Source: Paraburkholderia sp. BL9I2N2
GTDB taxonomy: Bacteria; Pseudomonadota; Gammaproteobacteria; Burkholderiales; Burkholderiaceae
Length of the DNA stretch: 64,000 nucleotides
Direction: 5' to 3'
Assembly: GCF_004339745.1 (NCBI RefSeq)
Contig: NZ_SMGP01000001.1
Span: 2,232,001 to 2,296,000, forward strand
The notes beneath the pieces were generated by a model, which was not told the DNA's origin, searched no databases, and was given only the letters and a program-made list of their open reading frames with translations. The position numbers were made by a program, and so were the translations under genes. Positions 54,932-64,000 of this stretch are shown piece after piece (the stretch's first letter is position 1; each line of letters starts with the position of its first letter).

Positions 54932-55139
54932 GATTGCCTCCTTGAGAGGACCAGTATAAATGCTGCACTATCTGAAAAATCCAAATGAGCAGCACATGTA
55001 GGAATGCAAAGAAAGCTGCGGCAGCGAGCGTGAAGAAAATTGACAGGGCTATTTCCGTTGGCGAAACAAGCGCAAGCGTAAAGATCGGGCCGATGATCGG
55101 CACGCCGAGATTCAGCAACATCCAGAAGAAAAAATTCAT
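54849..55139 (-). CDS. Small hydrophobic membrane protein
   Basis: Predicted 96 residues. The first 64 are strongly hydrophobic with two membrane helices (FFFWMLLNLGVPIIGPIFTLA and IALSIFFTLAAAAFFAFLHVL, slightly shortened here). The last 30 are polar and read over the start of the 43-residue gene in another frame, so the true C-terminus may differ. The ribosome-binding site is only GGTGAG. Function unknown. Confidence 0.5.
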   Translation of the reverse strand: MNFFFWMLLNLGVPIIGPIFTLALVSPTEIALSIFFTLAAAAFFAFLHVLLIWIFQIVQHLYWSSQGGNHEKILVVASLRGNLPTLFDVDHDHREP

Positions 55140-55264
55140 CGAAGCTCACCATGGTGCGGCAACCGTTAGCCGGGATGCACGCCATCGTAGCGTCGAGATT
55201 TCACGCTGAACATTCAGCCGAATGGTTAGGCTTACTGGCTACCTTGACACACACTGTTGACAAG

Positions 55265-55297
55265 AAAAAAGCCCACCGGGAACACGTCCCGATGGGC
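55265..55297 (-). terminator. Rho-independent terminator of metC
   Basis: On the - strand the arms GCCCATCGGGA and TCCCGGTGGGC (one wobble) with a five-base loop are followed by six Ts. It lies 35 bases after the metC stop codon. Confidence 0.85.
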
Positions 55298-55331
55298 CTG
55301 CTTGTCCTACGGAAAAACGTCGCTCGGACGT

Positions 55332-56517
55332 TTAACCCAGTGCCGCCAGAGACTGCTCCATATCCGCACGCAAGTCCGCCTCGGCTTCGAGCCCGATATA
55401 GAACCGCACCAACGTCCCGCGATGCGGCCACTGCCCCGCCGTGCGCATCGACGCGACGTTGTACGGCATCACGAGGCTGTGCGCCCCGCCCCAGCTCCAG
55501 CCGAGCGAGAACAGTTCGAGCGACTCGCAGAACGTGTCGATTTGCGCCGGGCTGTAGCGGCCGTCGAACACGACCGAAAAGAGCCCGCCCGCGCCCGTGA
55601 AGTCGCGTTTGTAAAACTCATGGCCCGGACAATCGGATAGCGCCGGGTGCAACACCGCTGAAAATTTCCGGCCGCGTCTTCAGCCATTTCGCCAAGCCGA
55701 GCGCCGCGCGATCATGCTGCTCGAAGCGCAATTGCATGGTTGGCAGGCTGCGCAGAATCAGCGAGCAGTCATCCGATGAGACGCCGATGCCCATGCGCAT
55801 GCGCGCCGCCTTCAGCTTCAGATGCAGCTCGCGATCGACGGTGATGGTCGCGCCCATCAGCACGTCGCCGCCGCCCGATTGATACTTGGTGAGCGCCTGC
55901 ACCGAGATATCGACGCCATGATCGAACGGCCGGAAACCCAGCCCCGCCGACCACGTGTTGTCGATCGCCGTGACGACGTTGCGCGCGCGCGCCGCCGCGG
56001 TGATGGCGGGCACGTCGGCGACTTCCATCGTCACCGAGCCGGGTGCTTCGAGCCAGATCAGGCGCGTGTTCGGCTGGATCAGATCGGCGATGCCCGCGCC
56101 GATCATCGGATCGTAGTAGCGCACGGTGATGCCGAAATCGCGCGCCAGCCAGTCGCCGTGATCGCGGTTCGGCGAGTAGACGTTATCGGGAATCAGCACG
56201 TCGTCGCCGGCTTTGACGAGGCCGAAATACACGTTCGAAATCGACGACAGCCCCGACGGCTGCAGCAACGCGTGGTTGCCACCTTCGATGGTGGCAAGGC
56301 GTTGCGCCAGCGCGAGCGAAGTCGGCGTGGCATGCAGGCCGTAGCGCCATTGCGCGTCGTTTTTCCAGTCGAGCGCGCGCATGGTCGCGAGATCGGGGAA
56401 CACGACCGTCGATGCCCGCGTGACCGGCATCGAGAACGACTCGAAGCCCGGCGTGAGCTGGTCCTCGGCACGCACGATGCGGGTTTGCAGACCGCGTTGG
56501 AGTTTGGATTGGGTCAT
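55332..56517 (-). pseudogene. metC: Cystathionine beta-lyase, frameshifted near the C-terminus
   Basis: Start at 56517 (MTQSKLQRGLQTRIVRAEDQ). PLP-dependent Cys/Met enzyme with VFPDLATMRALDWK, the cofactor tyrosine region WRYGLHATPT, and the lysine K211 in QALTKYQSGGGDVLMG. The first frame ends at 55618 after RPEIFSGVAPGAIRL. The expected continuation VLHPALSDCPGHEFYKRDF lies one base over. An extra A in the A-run at 55661-55664 accounts for it. Repaired, the protein would be about 394 residues, normal for MetC, which splits cystathionine to homocysteine. If the shift is real, the C-terminal domain is lost. Confidence 0.8.
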
Positions 56518-56656
56518 GGTGAGTTTCGTTGAGAAGCAGACGGAAACGGAGGCACGCGGTTTCAGGGCGCGCGCCGCACACGCAAGAGTAGACGAGCCGG
56601 CGGGATTTCGCTTGAGAGACAACGCGCGAGTTGTCGGGCGCCGCGCGGCTGCGGGT

Positions 56657-57301
56657 TCACTCGCCGGTTTGCAAGTTGCTGACGCCGCCCACGGCGTGGC
56701 CGCCGGTAGCGGCGGCGCTTGAAGCCGGCACCGTGGCAGCGCCCGCGGAAGGCTGCGGCGCAGCCTTGTTCGCGGCGCTCGCCGGCGCGCCGGCAGGCGG
56801 CACCGCCTGCCCCGCTGCCAGCGGTTTCAGGTCGAACGGCTGCGGGTCGGAATCGTCGACGTTCATGCGGTCGCCCGCCACCGAGCCGTCCGCCGCGAAC
56901 TTGCCGACCCAGTTGCCAGTGATATGCGTGCCGTCGTTCGATTCCTCGACTTCGAGCGTGTCGCCGTCGCGGTCGCCCGCGATCAGGATCACGGCGCCGG
57001 TATCCGTGAACTGATACTCGCCGTGTACGCCGGATGGGTCGTCGCTTTTCGGGCCGAGCTTCAGCACGATCTGGCGCGAGCCCAGCATGCCGGCGTAGCG
57101 CGGGAACTTCGCGAATTCAGGGCTCGGCTTGAGCGGCAACTGGATCGGCGGGGGCGCCGCCAACTCCTTCACCGCGTCGCTTTCCGCCCATGCCTGCGCG
57201 GGCAGCATCGCCGCTGCGCCGGCACACAGCAATGCGGCGACGCTCGTCACTACCCAACCGCGCCGGCGCACCGCACCCTTCATCGCTTTCAATTCCCGCA
57301 T
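56657..57301 (-). CDS. Exported hypothetical protein
   Basis: Predicted 214 residues from the ATG at 57301, chosen because AGGAAGGAAGGG precedes it; ATGs at 57316 and 57283 are alternatives. It has a signal peptide (WVVTSVAALLCAGAAAML, cleavage after AWA). A beta-rich middle follows (QIVLKLGPKSDDPSGVHGEYQF, cut by turns; AVILIAGDRDGDTLEVEESNDG), resembling stretches found in proteins of unknown function that bind or regulate ligands. The last 50 residues are an Ala/Pro/Ser linker. Function unknown. Confidence 0.6.
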   Translation of the reverse strand: MRELKAMKGAVRRRGWVVTSVAALLCAGAAAMLPAQAWAESDAVKELAAPPPIQLPLKPSPEFAKFPRYAGMLGSRQIVLKLGPKSDDPSGVHGEYQFTDTGAVILIAGDRDGDTLEVEESNDGTHITGNWVGKFAADGSVAGDRMNVDDSDPQPFDLKPLAAGQAVPPAGAPASAANKAAPQPSAGAATVPASSAAATGGHAVGGVSNLQTGE

Positions 57302-57350
57302 CCCTTCCTTCCTCATTGCTCGATACCGCTTGCTACTGACATGCCGCGCA

Positions 57351-58535
57351 TCAGATCCGTTCGAAGATCGCCGCGATGCCTTGCCCACCGCCGATACACA
57401 TCGTGACCAACGCATAACGCCCGCCGATCCGTTGCAGTTCGTACAGCGCCTTGACGGTGATGAGCGCGCCGGTCGCGCCGATCGGATGGCCGAGCGAAAT
57501 GCCCGAGCCGTTCGGATTGACCCTGGCCGGATCGAAGCCCAGTTCCTTGCTGACCGCGCAGGCCTGCGCGGCGAACGCTTCGTTGGCCTCGATCACGTCG
57601 AGGTCGGCAACGGTCAGCCCGGCGCGTTCGAGCGCCTTGCGCGTGGCCGGGACCGGGCCGATGCCCATGTATGCCGGATCGACGCCGGCATGCGCGTACG
57701 ACACCAGCCGTGCCAGCGGCTTGATACCGCGCTGTTCTGCAAGACTGCGCTCCATCAGCACGACGGCCGCGGCCGCGTCGTTGATGCCCGACGCGTTGCC
57801 GGCCGTCACCGTGCCGTTTTCTTTCGCGAACACCGGCTTGAGCTTCGAGAAGTCTTCCGCCGATGCGTTCATGCGCGCGTGCTCGTCCGTGTCGAATACG
57901 ACGTCGCCTTTCTTCGACGGGATCGTGATCGGCAGGATCTGTTGCTTGAAGTAGCCGCTCGTGATCGCGTTGGCCGCGCGGCGATGCGATTCGAGCGCGA
58001 GCGCGTCCTGCGCTTCGCGCGAGATGTCGTATTTGCGCGCGACGTTCTCGGCGGTCACGCCCATATGGATCGACTGGAACGGGTCGTTCAGCGCGCCGAC
58101 CATCATGTCGACGAGACGCGCATCGCCCATGCGCTGACCGAAGCGCGCGGCCGGCATGGAGTAAGGCGCGCGGCTCATGTTTTCCGCGCCGCCGCCGATC
58201 GCGATATCGGCGTCGCCGAGCAGCACGCTTTGCGCGGCCGAGACGATGGCCTGCAGGCCGGAGCCGCACAAACGGTTCACGGTCAACGCCGGCGCATGTT
58301 GTGCGACGCCGCCGTTGATCGCGGCCACACGCGCCAGATACATGTCTTTCGGTTCCGTATGCACGACGTTGCCGAACACCACGTGGCCGACTTCGTCGCC
58401 CGATACGTTGGCGCGCGCCAGCACTTCACGCACGACGCGTGCGCCGAGATCGGTCGGCGAAAAATCCTTCAGACTGCCGCCGAAACCGCCGATTGCCGTA
58501 CGCACACCGCTTACCACCACTACGTCCCGTTGCAT
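57351..58535 (-). CDS. bktB: Beta-ketothiolase BktB
   Basis: Protein of 394 residues with the thiolase residues C90 (NRLCGSGLQ), the His in GISLGHPIGATG, and C380 (CIGGGQG). It closely resembles Cupriavidus BktB, for example VVVVSGVRTAIGGFGGSLKD and VKALYELQRIGGRYALVTM. It condenses two acyl-CoAs, including propionyl-CoA with acetyl-CoA, feeding C5 monomers to polyhydroxyalkanoate. It lies in the same region as phaB and phaR. Confidence 0.93.
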   Translation of the reverse strand: MQRDVVVVSGVRTAIGGFGGSLKDFSPTDLGARVVREVLARANVSGDEVGHVVFGNVVHTEPKDMYLARVAAINGGVAQHAPALTVNRLCGSGLQAIVSAAQSVLLGDADIAIGGGAENMSRAPYSMPAARFGQRMGDARLVDMMVGALNDPFQSIHMGVTAENVARKYDISREAQDALALESHRRAANAITSGYFKQQILPITIPSKKGDVVFDTDEHARMNASAEDFSKLKPVFAKENGTVTAGNASGINDAAAAVVLMERSLAEQRGIKPLARLVSYAHAGVDPAYMGIGPVPATRKALERAGLTVADLDVIEANEAFAAQACAVSKELGFDPARVNPNGSGISLGHPIGATGALITVKALYELQRIGGRYALVTMCIGGGQGIAAIFERI

Positions 58536-58602
58536 CGCTCGCTCCTCTTCCAGTCTCTAAGATGATCTTGCCTCGGCGGGCCGCGCTCCATAGCGCGCGT
58601 GC

Positions 58603-59553
58603 TCAGCCCGCCAGAAGTTGTTCGACTGTCGCGCGCGACGGAATCGGCGCCACCGCGCCGTAACCTTGCGTGGACAGCGCCGCGGCGACGTTCGCATAAC
58701 GCGCCGCTGCGAATGGATCGTCACCCGCGACGATGCGCGCGATGAACGCGCCACCGAAGCAGTCGCCCGCACCGGTTGCGTCGACGGCATTGACGACGTG
58801 GCCCGGCACGACGCGCCGCTCGTTCGGCGTCGCGATATAGGAGCCCTCTTTGCCGAGCTTCAGCGCAACGACGCTCGGACCGTGCGACAGCAGGAAATCG
58901 ACAATCTCATCACGGCCGGTCAAGCCGGTGAGGTCGGTGACGTCGTCCCAGCTTGGCAGGCAGATGTCCGTCTGGCGGATGGCTTCGAGCATCACCGCGC
59001 GCGCCCGCGCGAGTGGCCACAGCTTCAGACGCAGATTGGTGTCGAAGCTCACGCGAACGCTGTTGGCGCGCGCATGCGCGATCGCTTCGAGCGCCGCGTC
59101 GCAAGCGCTCAGGCTGATCGCGAGGCTGATGCCGGACAGATGAATCACCTTGGCCGCGGCGATCGCGTCGAGCGGCAGATCGTGCGGCGCATAGCGGCTC
59201 GCGGCCGAGCCGGCGCGCAGATAATCGAACGCGTGGCCATTCGGACCGTGCGACACGAAATAGACGCCAGTGGGCGCCTGCGGATCGACGCGCACCAGCG
59301 ACGTGTCCACCTGTTCACGTTCCCACAAATCGACCAGCAAACGCCCGAAGTGATCCGCGCCGACCGCGGACACGAAACCAGTCTGCGCGCCTTGACGTGC
59401 GGCCGCGATACAGAAGTTCGAGGTATCGCCGCCGAAGCCCTGCAGATAGTTCGGCTGGTCTTTCGCCGACTGGTTGAATTCGATCATCGCCTCGCCGAGC
59501 GCGAGGATCTCGGGGTGCCGGGCTTGCGGCACTGCGGCCGTGCTCACCGTCAT
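58603..59553 (-). CDS. kdgK: PfkB-family sugar kinase, probable 2-keto-3-deoxygluconate kinase
   Basis: Protein of 316 residues of the ribokinase fold: N-terminal GEAMIEFNQS, GGDTSNFCIAAARQG, and the C-terminal anion hole VNAVDATGAGDCFGGAF. The opening and sugar-binding region fit KDG kinases over fructokinases. It phosphorylates 2-keto-3-deoxygluconate for the Entner-Doudoroff route. Its start lies three bases after the rimO stop codon, so it is co-translated with an unrelated ribosome-modifying gene. Confidence 0.78.
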   Translation of the reverse strand: MTVSTAAVPQARHPEILALGEAMIEFNQSAKDQPNYLQGFGGDTSNFCIAAARQGAQTGFVSAVGADHFGRLLVDLWEREQVDTSLVRVDPQAPTGVYFVSHGPNGHAFDYLRAGSAASRYAPHDLPLDAIAAAKVIHLSGISLAISLSACDAALEAIAHARANSVRVSFDTNLRLKLWPLARARAVMLEAIRQTDICLPSWDDVTDLTGLTGRDEIVDFLLSHGPSVVALKLGKEGSYIATPNERRVVPGHVVNAVDATGAGDCFGGAFIARIVAGDDPFAAARYANVAAALSTQGYGAVAPIPSRATVEQLLAG

Positions 59554-59556
59554 CGA

Positions 59557-60942
59557 TTAAACCTCGCCCCACAGGTCGTGACCGTCGGCGCCGGTGATCT
59601 CCACCGACACGAAATCGCCGACCTTGTAGCGTTTGGACGCCTTGACGGCCGGCGCGATATACACGACGCCGTCGATCTCCGGCGCGTCAGCCGCGGTGCG
59701 GCCGATGCCGCCGTCCGCGTTGATCTCATCGACCAGCACCTTCAGCGTCTTGCCGACCTTTTTCGCGATACGCTTGGCCGACACTTCTTCTGCGACTTCC
59801 ATGAAACGCGCGCGGCGCTCTTCGCGCACTTCGTCGGGCAATGCGCCGTCGAGTTCGTTGGCCGTCGCGCCTTCGACCGGCGAATAGGCAAAGCAGCCGA
59901 CGCGATCCAGTTCCGCCTCGCGGATGAAATCGAGCAGCGTCTGGAACTGCTCTTCCGTCTCACCGGGGAAGCCGGCGATGAACGTGCTGCGAATAGTCAG
60001 ATCCGGGCACATCTCGCGCCATTTCTTCACGCGCTCCATCACCTTCTCGGCGTTGGCCGGGCGCTTCATGCGCTTCAACACTTCCGGATGCGCGTGCTGG
60101 AACGGCACGTCGAGGTACGGCAGCACGTGGCCTTTGTACGGACCTTCGGCCATCATCGGAATCACTTCGTCGACGCTCGGATACGGATACACGTAGTGCA
60201 GACGCACCCACGCGCCGTATTGCGCGGCGAGTTCGCCGAGCGCGCCGACCAGATCGGTCATGCGCGTCTTGATGGGCTTGCCGTTCCAGAAACCCGTGCG
60301 GTATTTGACGTCGACGCCATAGGCGCTCGTGTCCTGCGAAATCACCAGCAGTTCCTTCACGCCCGACTTGAAGAGATTCTCCGCTTCGAGCATCACGTCG
60401 GCGACGGGACGCGACACGAGGTCGCCGCGCATGGACGGGATGATGCAGAACGTGCAGCGGTGATTGCAGCCTTCGGAAATCTTCAGGTACGCGTAATGAC
60501 GCGGCGTAAGCTTCACGCCCGCAGCCGGCACCAGGTCGACGAACGGATCGTGCGGCTTCGGCAGATGGGTGTGCACATGCTGCATCACTTCGCCGAGCGC
60601 GTGCGGGCCGGTCACGGCCAGCACCTTCGGATGCACTTCTTCGATCAGCCCCGAGCCGCTCGCGCTCTTCTTGGCGCCAAGACAGCCGGTCACGATCACC
60701 TTGCCATTTTCGTTGAGCGCTTCGCCGATCGCGTCGAGACTTTCCTGCACCGCTTCGTCGATGAAGCCGCAGGTGTTGACGACCACGAGGTCCGCGCCGT
60801 CGTACGTGCCGGAAATCTCGTAACCTTCGGCGCGCAGTTGGGTGATGATCTGCTCGGAATCGACCAGGGCTTTCGGGCAGCCGAGCGACACAAAGCCGAC
60901 CTTCGGCGTGGCAGTCGGGGCAATCGGGGGGGTGGCAGACAT
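59557..60942 (-). CDS. rimO: Ribosomal protein S12 methylthiotransferase
   Basis: Predicted 461 residues from the ATG at 60942. The N-terminal UPF0004 cluster uses C22, C58 and C87 ([28 protein letters not shown]). The radical SAM cluster uses C159, C163 and C166 ([17 protein letters not shown]). A C-terminal TRAM domain is present. RimO adds a methylthio group to Asp89 of S12. The start is inferred by family length; the upstream ribosome-binding site is weak. Confidence 0.94.
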   Translation of the reverse strand: MSATPPIAPTATPKVGFVSLGCPKALVDSEQIITQLRAEGYEISGTYDGADLVVVNTCGFIDEAVQESLDAIGEALNENGKVIVTGCLGAKKSASGSGLIEEVHPKVLAVTGPHALGEVMQHVHTHLPKPHDPFVDLVPAAGVKLTPRHYAYLKISEGCNHRCTFCIIPSMRGDLVSRPVADVMLEAENLFKSGVKELLVISQDTSAYGVDVKYRTGFWNGKPIKTRMTDLVGALGELAAQYGAWVRLHYVYPYPSVDEVIPMMAEGPYKGHVLPYLDVPFQHAHPEVLKRMKRPANAEKVMERVKKWREMCPDLTIRSTFIAGFPGETEEQFQTLLDFIREAELDRVGCFAYSPVEGATANELDGALPDEVREERRARFMEVAEEVSAKRIAKKVGKTLKVLVDEINADGGIGRTAADAPEIDGVVYIAPAVKASKRYKVGDFVSVEITGADGHDLWGEV

Positions 60943-61023
60943 GGGGGACCGCTTGAAGACGTTAAACCCTGAATTGTAGCGGTTCGCCAAGGCTGCCGCT
61001 CGTAAGTCTTTGAATATTCGCCC

Positions 61024-62046
61024 TCAAACGACTGCGGCGTCCGCCAGGTCGAGTCGGCCGACGCGCGCGGATTGATGCGTCGCCATTAATTGGCCGACGC
61101 TCAAAGCGCGTTCGATCACTTGCAGGATTTCGTGCGAATCATGCACTCTGCGGATCGCCGCATGCAGCTCGGCCGCCTGCGGCCAGGTGCGCTGCAGGTA
61201 GCTGAGCCACTTTTTGACGCGTCCGTGCTCGTGCCGGGAGCCGACACGGTCCTGCAATTTCCGCAGATAACCGGCGACGTGACCAAGCACGTGCTGCCAT
61301 TCCCAGGCGGATGGCGAGCGGTCCATCAGTCCGCGTATCCTCAGCGCCAGGAAAGGGTCCGATACGGCGCCGCGCCCGATCATCACGTCCGCGCAACCGC
61401 TGACCGCGCGGCAGCGCTCCCAGTCGGCCACCGTCCAGACTTCTCCATTCGCGACGACAGGCACGTCCACGGCGGCATCGATACGCGCGATCCACTCCCA
61501 ATGCGCGGGCGGCCGGTAGCCGTGATCGCGCGTTCTTGCATGCACGACGAGCGAGGCCGCGCCGCCTTCCGCCAGCGCCGTGGCGCAATCGATCGCCAGC
61601 GAGGTGTCGGACACGCCGAGGCGCATTTTTGCCGTCACGGCGATGCCGGCAGGCACCGCGGCGCGAACGGCGGACACGATCCGGTTCAGTTGTTCAGGGT
61701 CGGCCAGCAGCATGGCTCCGCCGCCGTGCTGATTCACGACTTTGGCGGGACATCCGAAGTTCAGGTCGATCCCATGGGGCGACAAGGTGGCCGCGTGGGC
61801 GGCATTCAGGGCCATCCATTCGGGATCGCTGCCGAGCAGTTGGATCACCACCGGCGTGCCGCTGGGAGTGTGGGCTCCATCGAGCACTTCGGGCGCTTCC
61901 CGCTCGTAGACGCGGCTCGGAAGCAGGGAGCCCGTCACGCGGACGAACTCGGACACGCATCCGTCGAATCCGCCGATGCCGGTCAGCACGTCACGCAATA
62001 CGTAGTCAGCGAGGCCTTCCATCGGCGCGAGATAGAGCCGGCTCAT
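61024..62046 (-). CDS. dusC: tRNA-dihydrouridine(16) synthase
   Basis: Predicted 340 residues from the ATG at 62046 (MSRLYLAPMEGLADYV), matching the family N-terminus; an ATG at 62097 is possible. The FMN barrel has DLNFGCPAKVVNQHGGGAML with the catalytic cysteine, TAKMRLGV, and VVANGEVW. The catalytic set and short length fit DusC, which reduces U16 of tRNA. Confidence 0.88.
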   Translation of the reverse strand: MSRLYLAPMEGLADYVLRDVLTGIGGFDGCVSEFVRVTGSLLPSRVYEREAPEVLDGAHTPSGTPVVIQLLGSDPEWMALNAAHAATLSPHGIDLNFGCPAKVVNQHGGGAMLLADPEQLNRIVSAVRAAVPAGIAVTAKMRLGVSDTSLAIDCATALAEGGAASLVVHARTRDHGYRPPAHWEWIARIDAAVDVPVVANGEVWTVADWERCRAVSGCADVMIGRGAVSDPFLALRIRGLMDRSPSAWEWQHVLGHVAGYLRKLQDRVGSRHEHGRVKKWLSYLQRTWPQAAELHAAIRRVHDSHEILQVIERALSVGQLMATHQSARVGRLDLADAAVV

Positions 62047-62337
62047 GCAGGAATGGGCGCCGGGAGGTGGCGCTTTCCCTGAGGATAGGTGGGACATCCA
62101 TGAAACATGCGATCGGCCGTCGGAATGGGGTTGGAGTTGGCGGCCAGAGCGCCCTCTCCGAGGAAAATGCCCCACACACGCAGGTGGCGATTGTACCGCG
62201 TCGGCACCAACCGGCCGCCGCCAGGCCACCTGGCCCCATCGCAAAGGCTGAGCTGCCGACGCGACAGGGCTCCGGGGCCGTGCCCCGGCGACGGCCAACG
62301 CCGGGAAACCCCGCTCGCCCGAACGCCCTTGCCGCCC

Positions 62338-62967
62338 TTACTTCTTCTCCGGCTCCGGATTGACTTCCGGATTACTTTGCGGATTGGCCGGCGCATTCCC
62401 GGGATTGGCCGCGTTGACCGCACCACCCGGCGTAAACGGGAACGTGGCGAACATCGACTTCGCCTGGTTCTGCATCTGCTCCTGCATCTGCACGAACATG
62501 TTCTTCGACTGCTCGATATAGCTGGTCATCATGCCCTGCATCATCGGCGCCTGCATGTTCATGAACTGCGACCAGACCTCGGGGTTCATGGCCTTGCCTT
62601 CGTACAGATTCTTCGACTGGTCGGCGAGCTTCGCCTGAATGTCGATGAAGGCCTGGATGTTCTTTTCCAAGTACGTGCCCATCATGCCCTGCATGGCATG
62701 ACCGTAGAAACGGATGATCTGCGAGAGCATCGACGACGAGAACATCGGCAAGCCGCCGCTCTCCTCCTCGAGAATGATCTGCAACAGGATGGCGCGCGTC
62801 AGATCCTCGTTGCTCTTCGCATCGATGACCTTGAAATCCTCCTGATCCAACACGAGCTGTTTGACGTCCGTCAGCGTGATGTACGTGCTTGTCTCGGTAT
62901 CGTAGAGCCGACGATTCGGATATTTCTTGATCAGTCGTTCGGCTGTTTTCTTTGTAGTAGTGGTCAT
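62338..62967 (-). CDS. phaR: Polyhydroxyalkanoate synthesis repressor PhaR
   Basis: Predicted 209 residues from the ATG at 62967 (MTTTTKKTAERLIKKYPNRR). The DNA-binding part has YDTETSTYITLTDVKQLVLD. The PHB-accumulation part has the Met/Gln-rich stretch QIIRFYGHAMQGMMGTYLEK and SQFMNMQAPMMQGMMTSY. PhaR binds PHB granules and represses phasin genes. It lies directly downstream of phaB. Confidence 0.95.
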   Translation of the reverse strand: MTTTTKKTAERLIKKYPNRRLYDTETSTYITLTDVKQLVLDQEDFKVIDAKSNEDLTRAILLQIILEEESGGLPMFSSSMLSQIIRFYGHAMQGMMGTYLEKNIQAFIDIQAKLADQSKNLYEGKAMNPEVWSQFMNMQAPMMQGMMTSYIEQSKNMFVQMQEQMQNQAKSMFATFPFTPGGAVNAANPGNAPANPQSNPEVNPEPEKK

Positions 62968-63099
62968 GTAACGCCTTTGAGCGCAAGTTGAGCGCGGAAA
63001 CGGCGTCATGCGGCTGCGCAATCGGGCTATTGCGCAGTCGAGACGCCGCCGAACCATCTGAGCCGAAGCGCGCTGCCTTGTGAGCGGCGCGCCGCTGAC

Positions 63100-63840
63100 T
63101 CAGCCCATATGCAAACCGCCGTTCAGCGAAAAATCAGCGCCCGTGGAGAAACCCGATTCATCCGATGCCAGCCATGCCACGATCGAGCCGATTTCGTCCG
63201 GCTGGCCGAGACGGCGCACCGGAATCGTCGCGACGATCTTTTCCAGCACGTCGGGGCGGATCGACTTGACCATATCGGTGCCGATGTAGCCCGGCGACAC
63301 GGTGTTGACCGTCACGCCCTTGGTGGCCACTTCCTGCGCCAGCGACATCGTGAAGCCGTGAATGCCGGCCTTCGCGGTCGAATAGTTGGTCTGGCCGAAC
63401 TGGCCCTTCTGGCCGTTCACCGACGAAATGTTGATGATGCGGCCAAAGCCACGCTCGACCATGCCGTCGATCACCTGCTTGGTGACGTTGAAGAGGCTGG
63501 TCAGGTTGGTGTCGATCACCGCCGTCCAGTCTTCGTGCGTCATCTTGCGGAACACGACGTCGCGCGTAATGCCGGCATTGTTCACCAGCACGTCGATCTC
63601 GCCGACTTCGGCCTTGACCTTGTCGAACGCGCTCTTGGTCGATTCCCAATCGCCGACATTACCTTCTGACGCGACGAAATCGAAGCCCAGGGCCTTCTGC
63701 TCTTCGAGCCACTTCACGCGGCGCGGCGAGTTCGGGCCGCAGCCCGCGACGACCCTGAAGCCCTCTTTGTGCAGCCGCTGGCAAATGCTCGTGCCGATGC
63801 CACCCATCCCGCCCGTTACGTACGCAATTCGCTGTGTCAT
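63100..63840 (-). CDS. phaB: Acetoacetyl-CoA reductase
   Basis: Protein of 246 residues. It is a short-chain dehydrogenase with the NADPH loop VTGGMGGIG (8-16), NNAGITRD, the catalytic serine in INISSVNGQKGQFGQ, and the YxxxK pair in NYSTAKAG. It reduces acetoacetyl-CoA to (R)-3-hydroxybutyryl-CoA for PHB. phaC and phaA would be expected upstream, beyond the window end. Confidence 0.95.
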   Translation of the reverse strand: MTQRIAYVTGGMGGIGTSICQRLHKEGFRVVAGCGPNSPRRVKWLEEQKALGFDFVASEGNVGDWESTKSAFDKVKAEVGEIDVLVNNAGITRDVVFRKMTHEDWTAVIDTNLTSLFNVTKQVIDGMVERGFGRIINISSVNGQKGQFGQTNYSTAKAGIHGFTMSLAQEVATKGVTVNTVSPGYIGTDMVKSIRPDVLEKIVATIPVRRLGQPDEIGSIVAWLASDESGFSTGADFSLNGGLHMG

Positions 63841-64000
63841 AAACTACACTCCGTTATCGTTTTCGAGGCGCCGACTGGCTGCCTCTTCCCTCGCCTGTGC
63901 TTCATCTCCGCTGCCGCCGGGCGACCGGCTGACGAGGCCTCCGCTGACCGCGCGCCACAGCGCGCGACAACGTTCCGTTCGACGCGTGGCCGACGCCCGC

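Noticed and set aside
54928..55185. 85-residue frame ending in ATGA overlap with the 43-residue gene
   Set aside because: The overlap is attractive, but the residues are not protein-like and the hydrophobic frame over the same bases is clearly better.
1..64000. CRISPR array, insertion sequence, prophage or secondary-metabolite cluster
   Set aside because: No repeat-spacer pattern, transposase, phage structural gene or large biosynthetic enzyme was seen.

Overview
The window looks like a chromosomal segment of a Burkholderia sensu lato species, most likely Paraburkholderia. It is GC-rich. It carries PHA genes (phaB, phaR, bktB), hopanoid-related genes, a Gram-negative trimeric porin, OmpR/EnvZ, and a Ku/LigD end-joining pair, all in the styles usual for Burkholderiaceae. 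The genus is inferred from protein resemblance and not proven. No insertion sequence, prophage or CRISPR array was seen.

Region 1 (1-2.9 kb) holds the 3' end of a TetR-type regulator, an AllA-fold protein and a stand-alone radical-SAM hopanoid C-3 methylase (hpnR). Region 2 (3.0-18.6 kb) is an accessory catabolic island for hydroxyprolines. On the + strand are the two subunits of an aconitase-X enzyme (probable cis-3-hydroxy-L-proline dehydratase) and a ProC-like reductase. On the - strand is a run of substrate-binding protein, D-hydroxyproline dehydrogenase, pyrroline-4-hydroxy-2-carboxylate deaminase, 4-hydroxyproline epimerase, prolidase-like amidohydrolase, GntR regulator and ketoglutarate-semialdehyde dehydrogenase. 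An MFS transporter with a GAF protein, a porin and a cupin protein each have their own promoter region. Related GGATAC/GGATCC operator-like sequences precede the cupin/ProC divergon, gntR, the binding-protein operon, the transporter and the porin. This suggests one GntR-controlled regulon converting both 3- and 4-hydroxyproline to proline or 2-oxoglutarate.

Region 3 (18.9-34.9 kb) is mostly core: tRNA-Leu(UAG) with a decayed tRNA-Leu copy beside it, an HpnD-like synthase whose aspartate-rich motifs are degenerate, a DUF1501/DUF1800 export pair, ompR-envZ, an AhpC-type peroxiredoxin, ispF-ispD, mfd, argE, a threonine dehydratase and mscL. Region 4 (35-47.7 kb) has a three-gene phosphorelay, an AsmA protein with a coupled 42-aa membrane protein, a FetAB-type ABC exporter, an exported protein, and a quinone oxidoreductase divergent from a LysR regulator.

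Region 5 (47.7-64 kb) has ligD and ku, both interrupted, then a P450, serB, two overlapping small membrane ORFs, a frameshifted metC, an exported protein, bktB, a KDG-type sugar kinase, rimO, dusC, phaR and phaB. The three disruptions (LigD stop, Ku frameshift, MetC frameshift) lie within about 7 kb and could be real decay or local sequence error; the sequence alone cannot decide.
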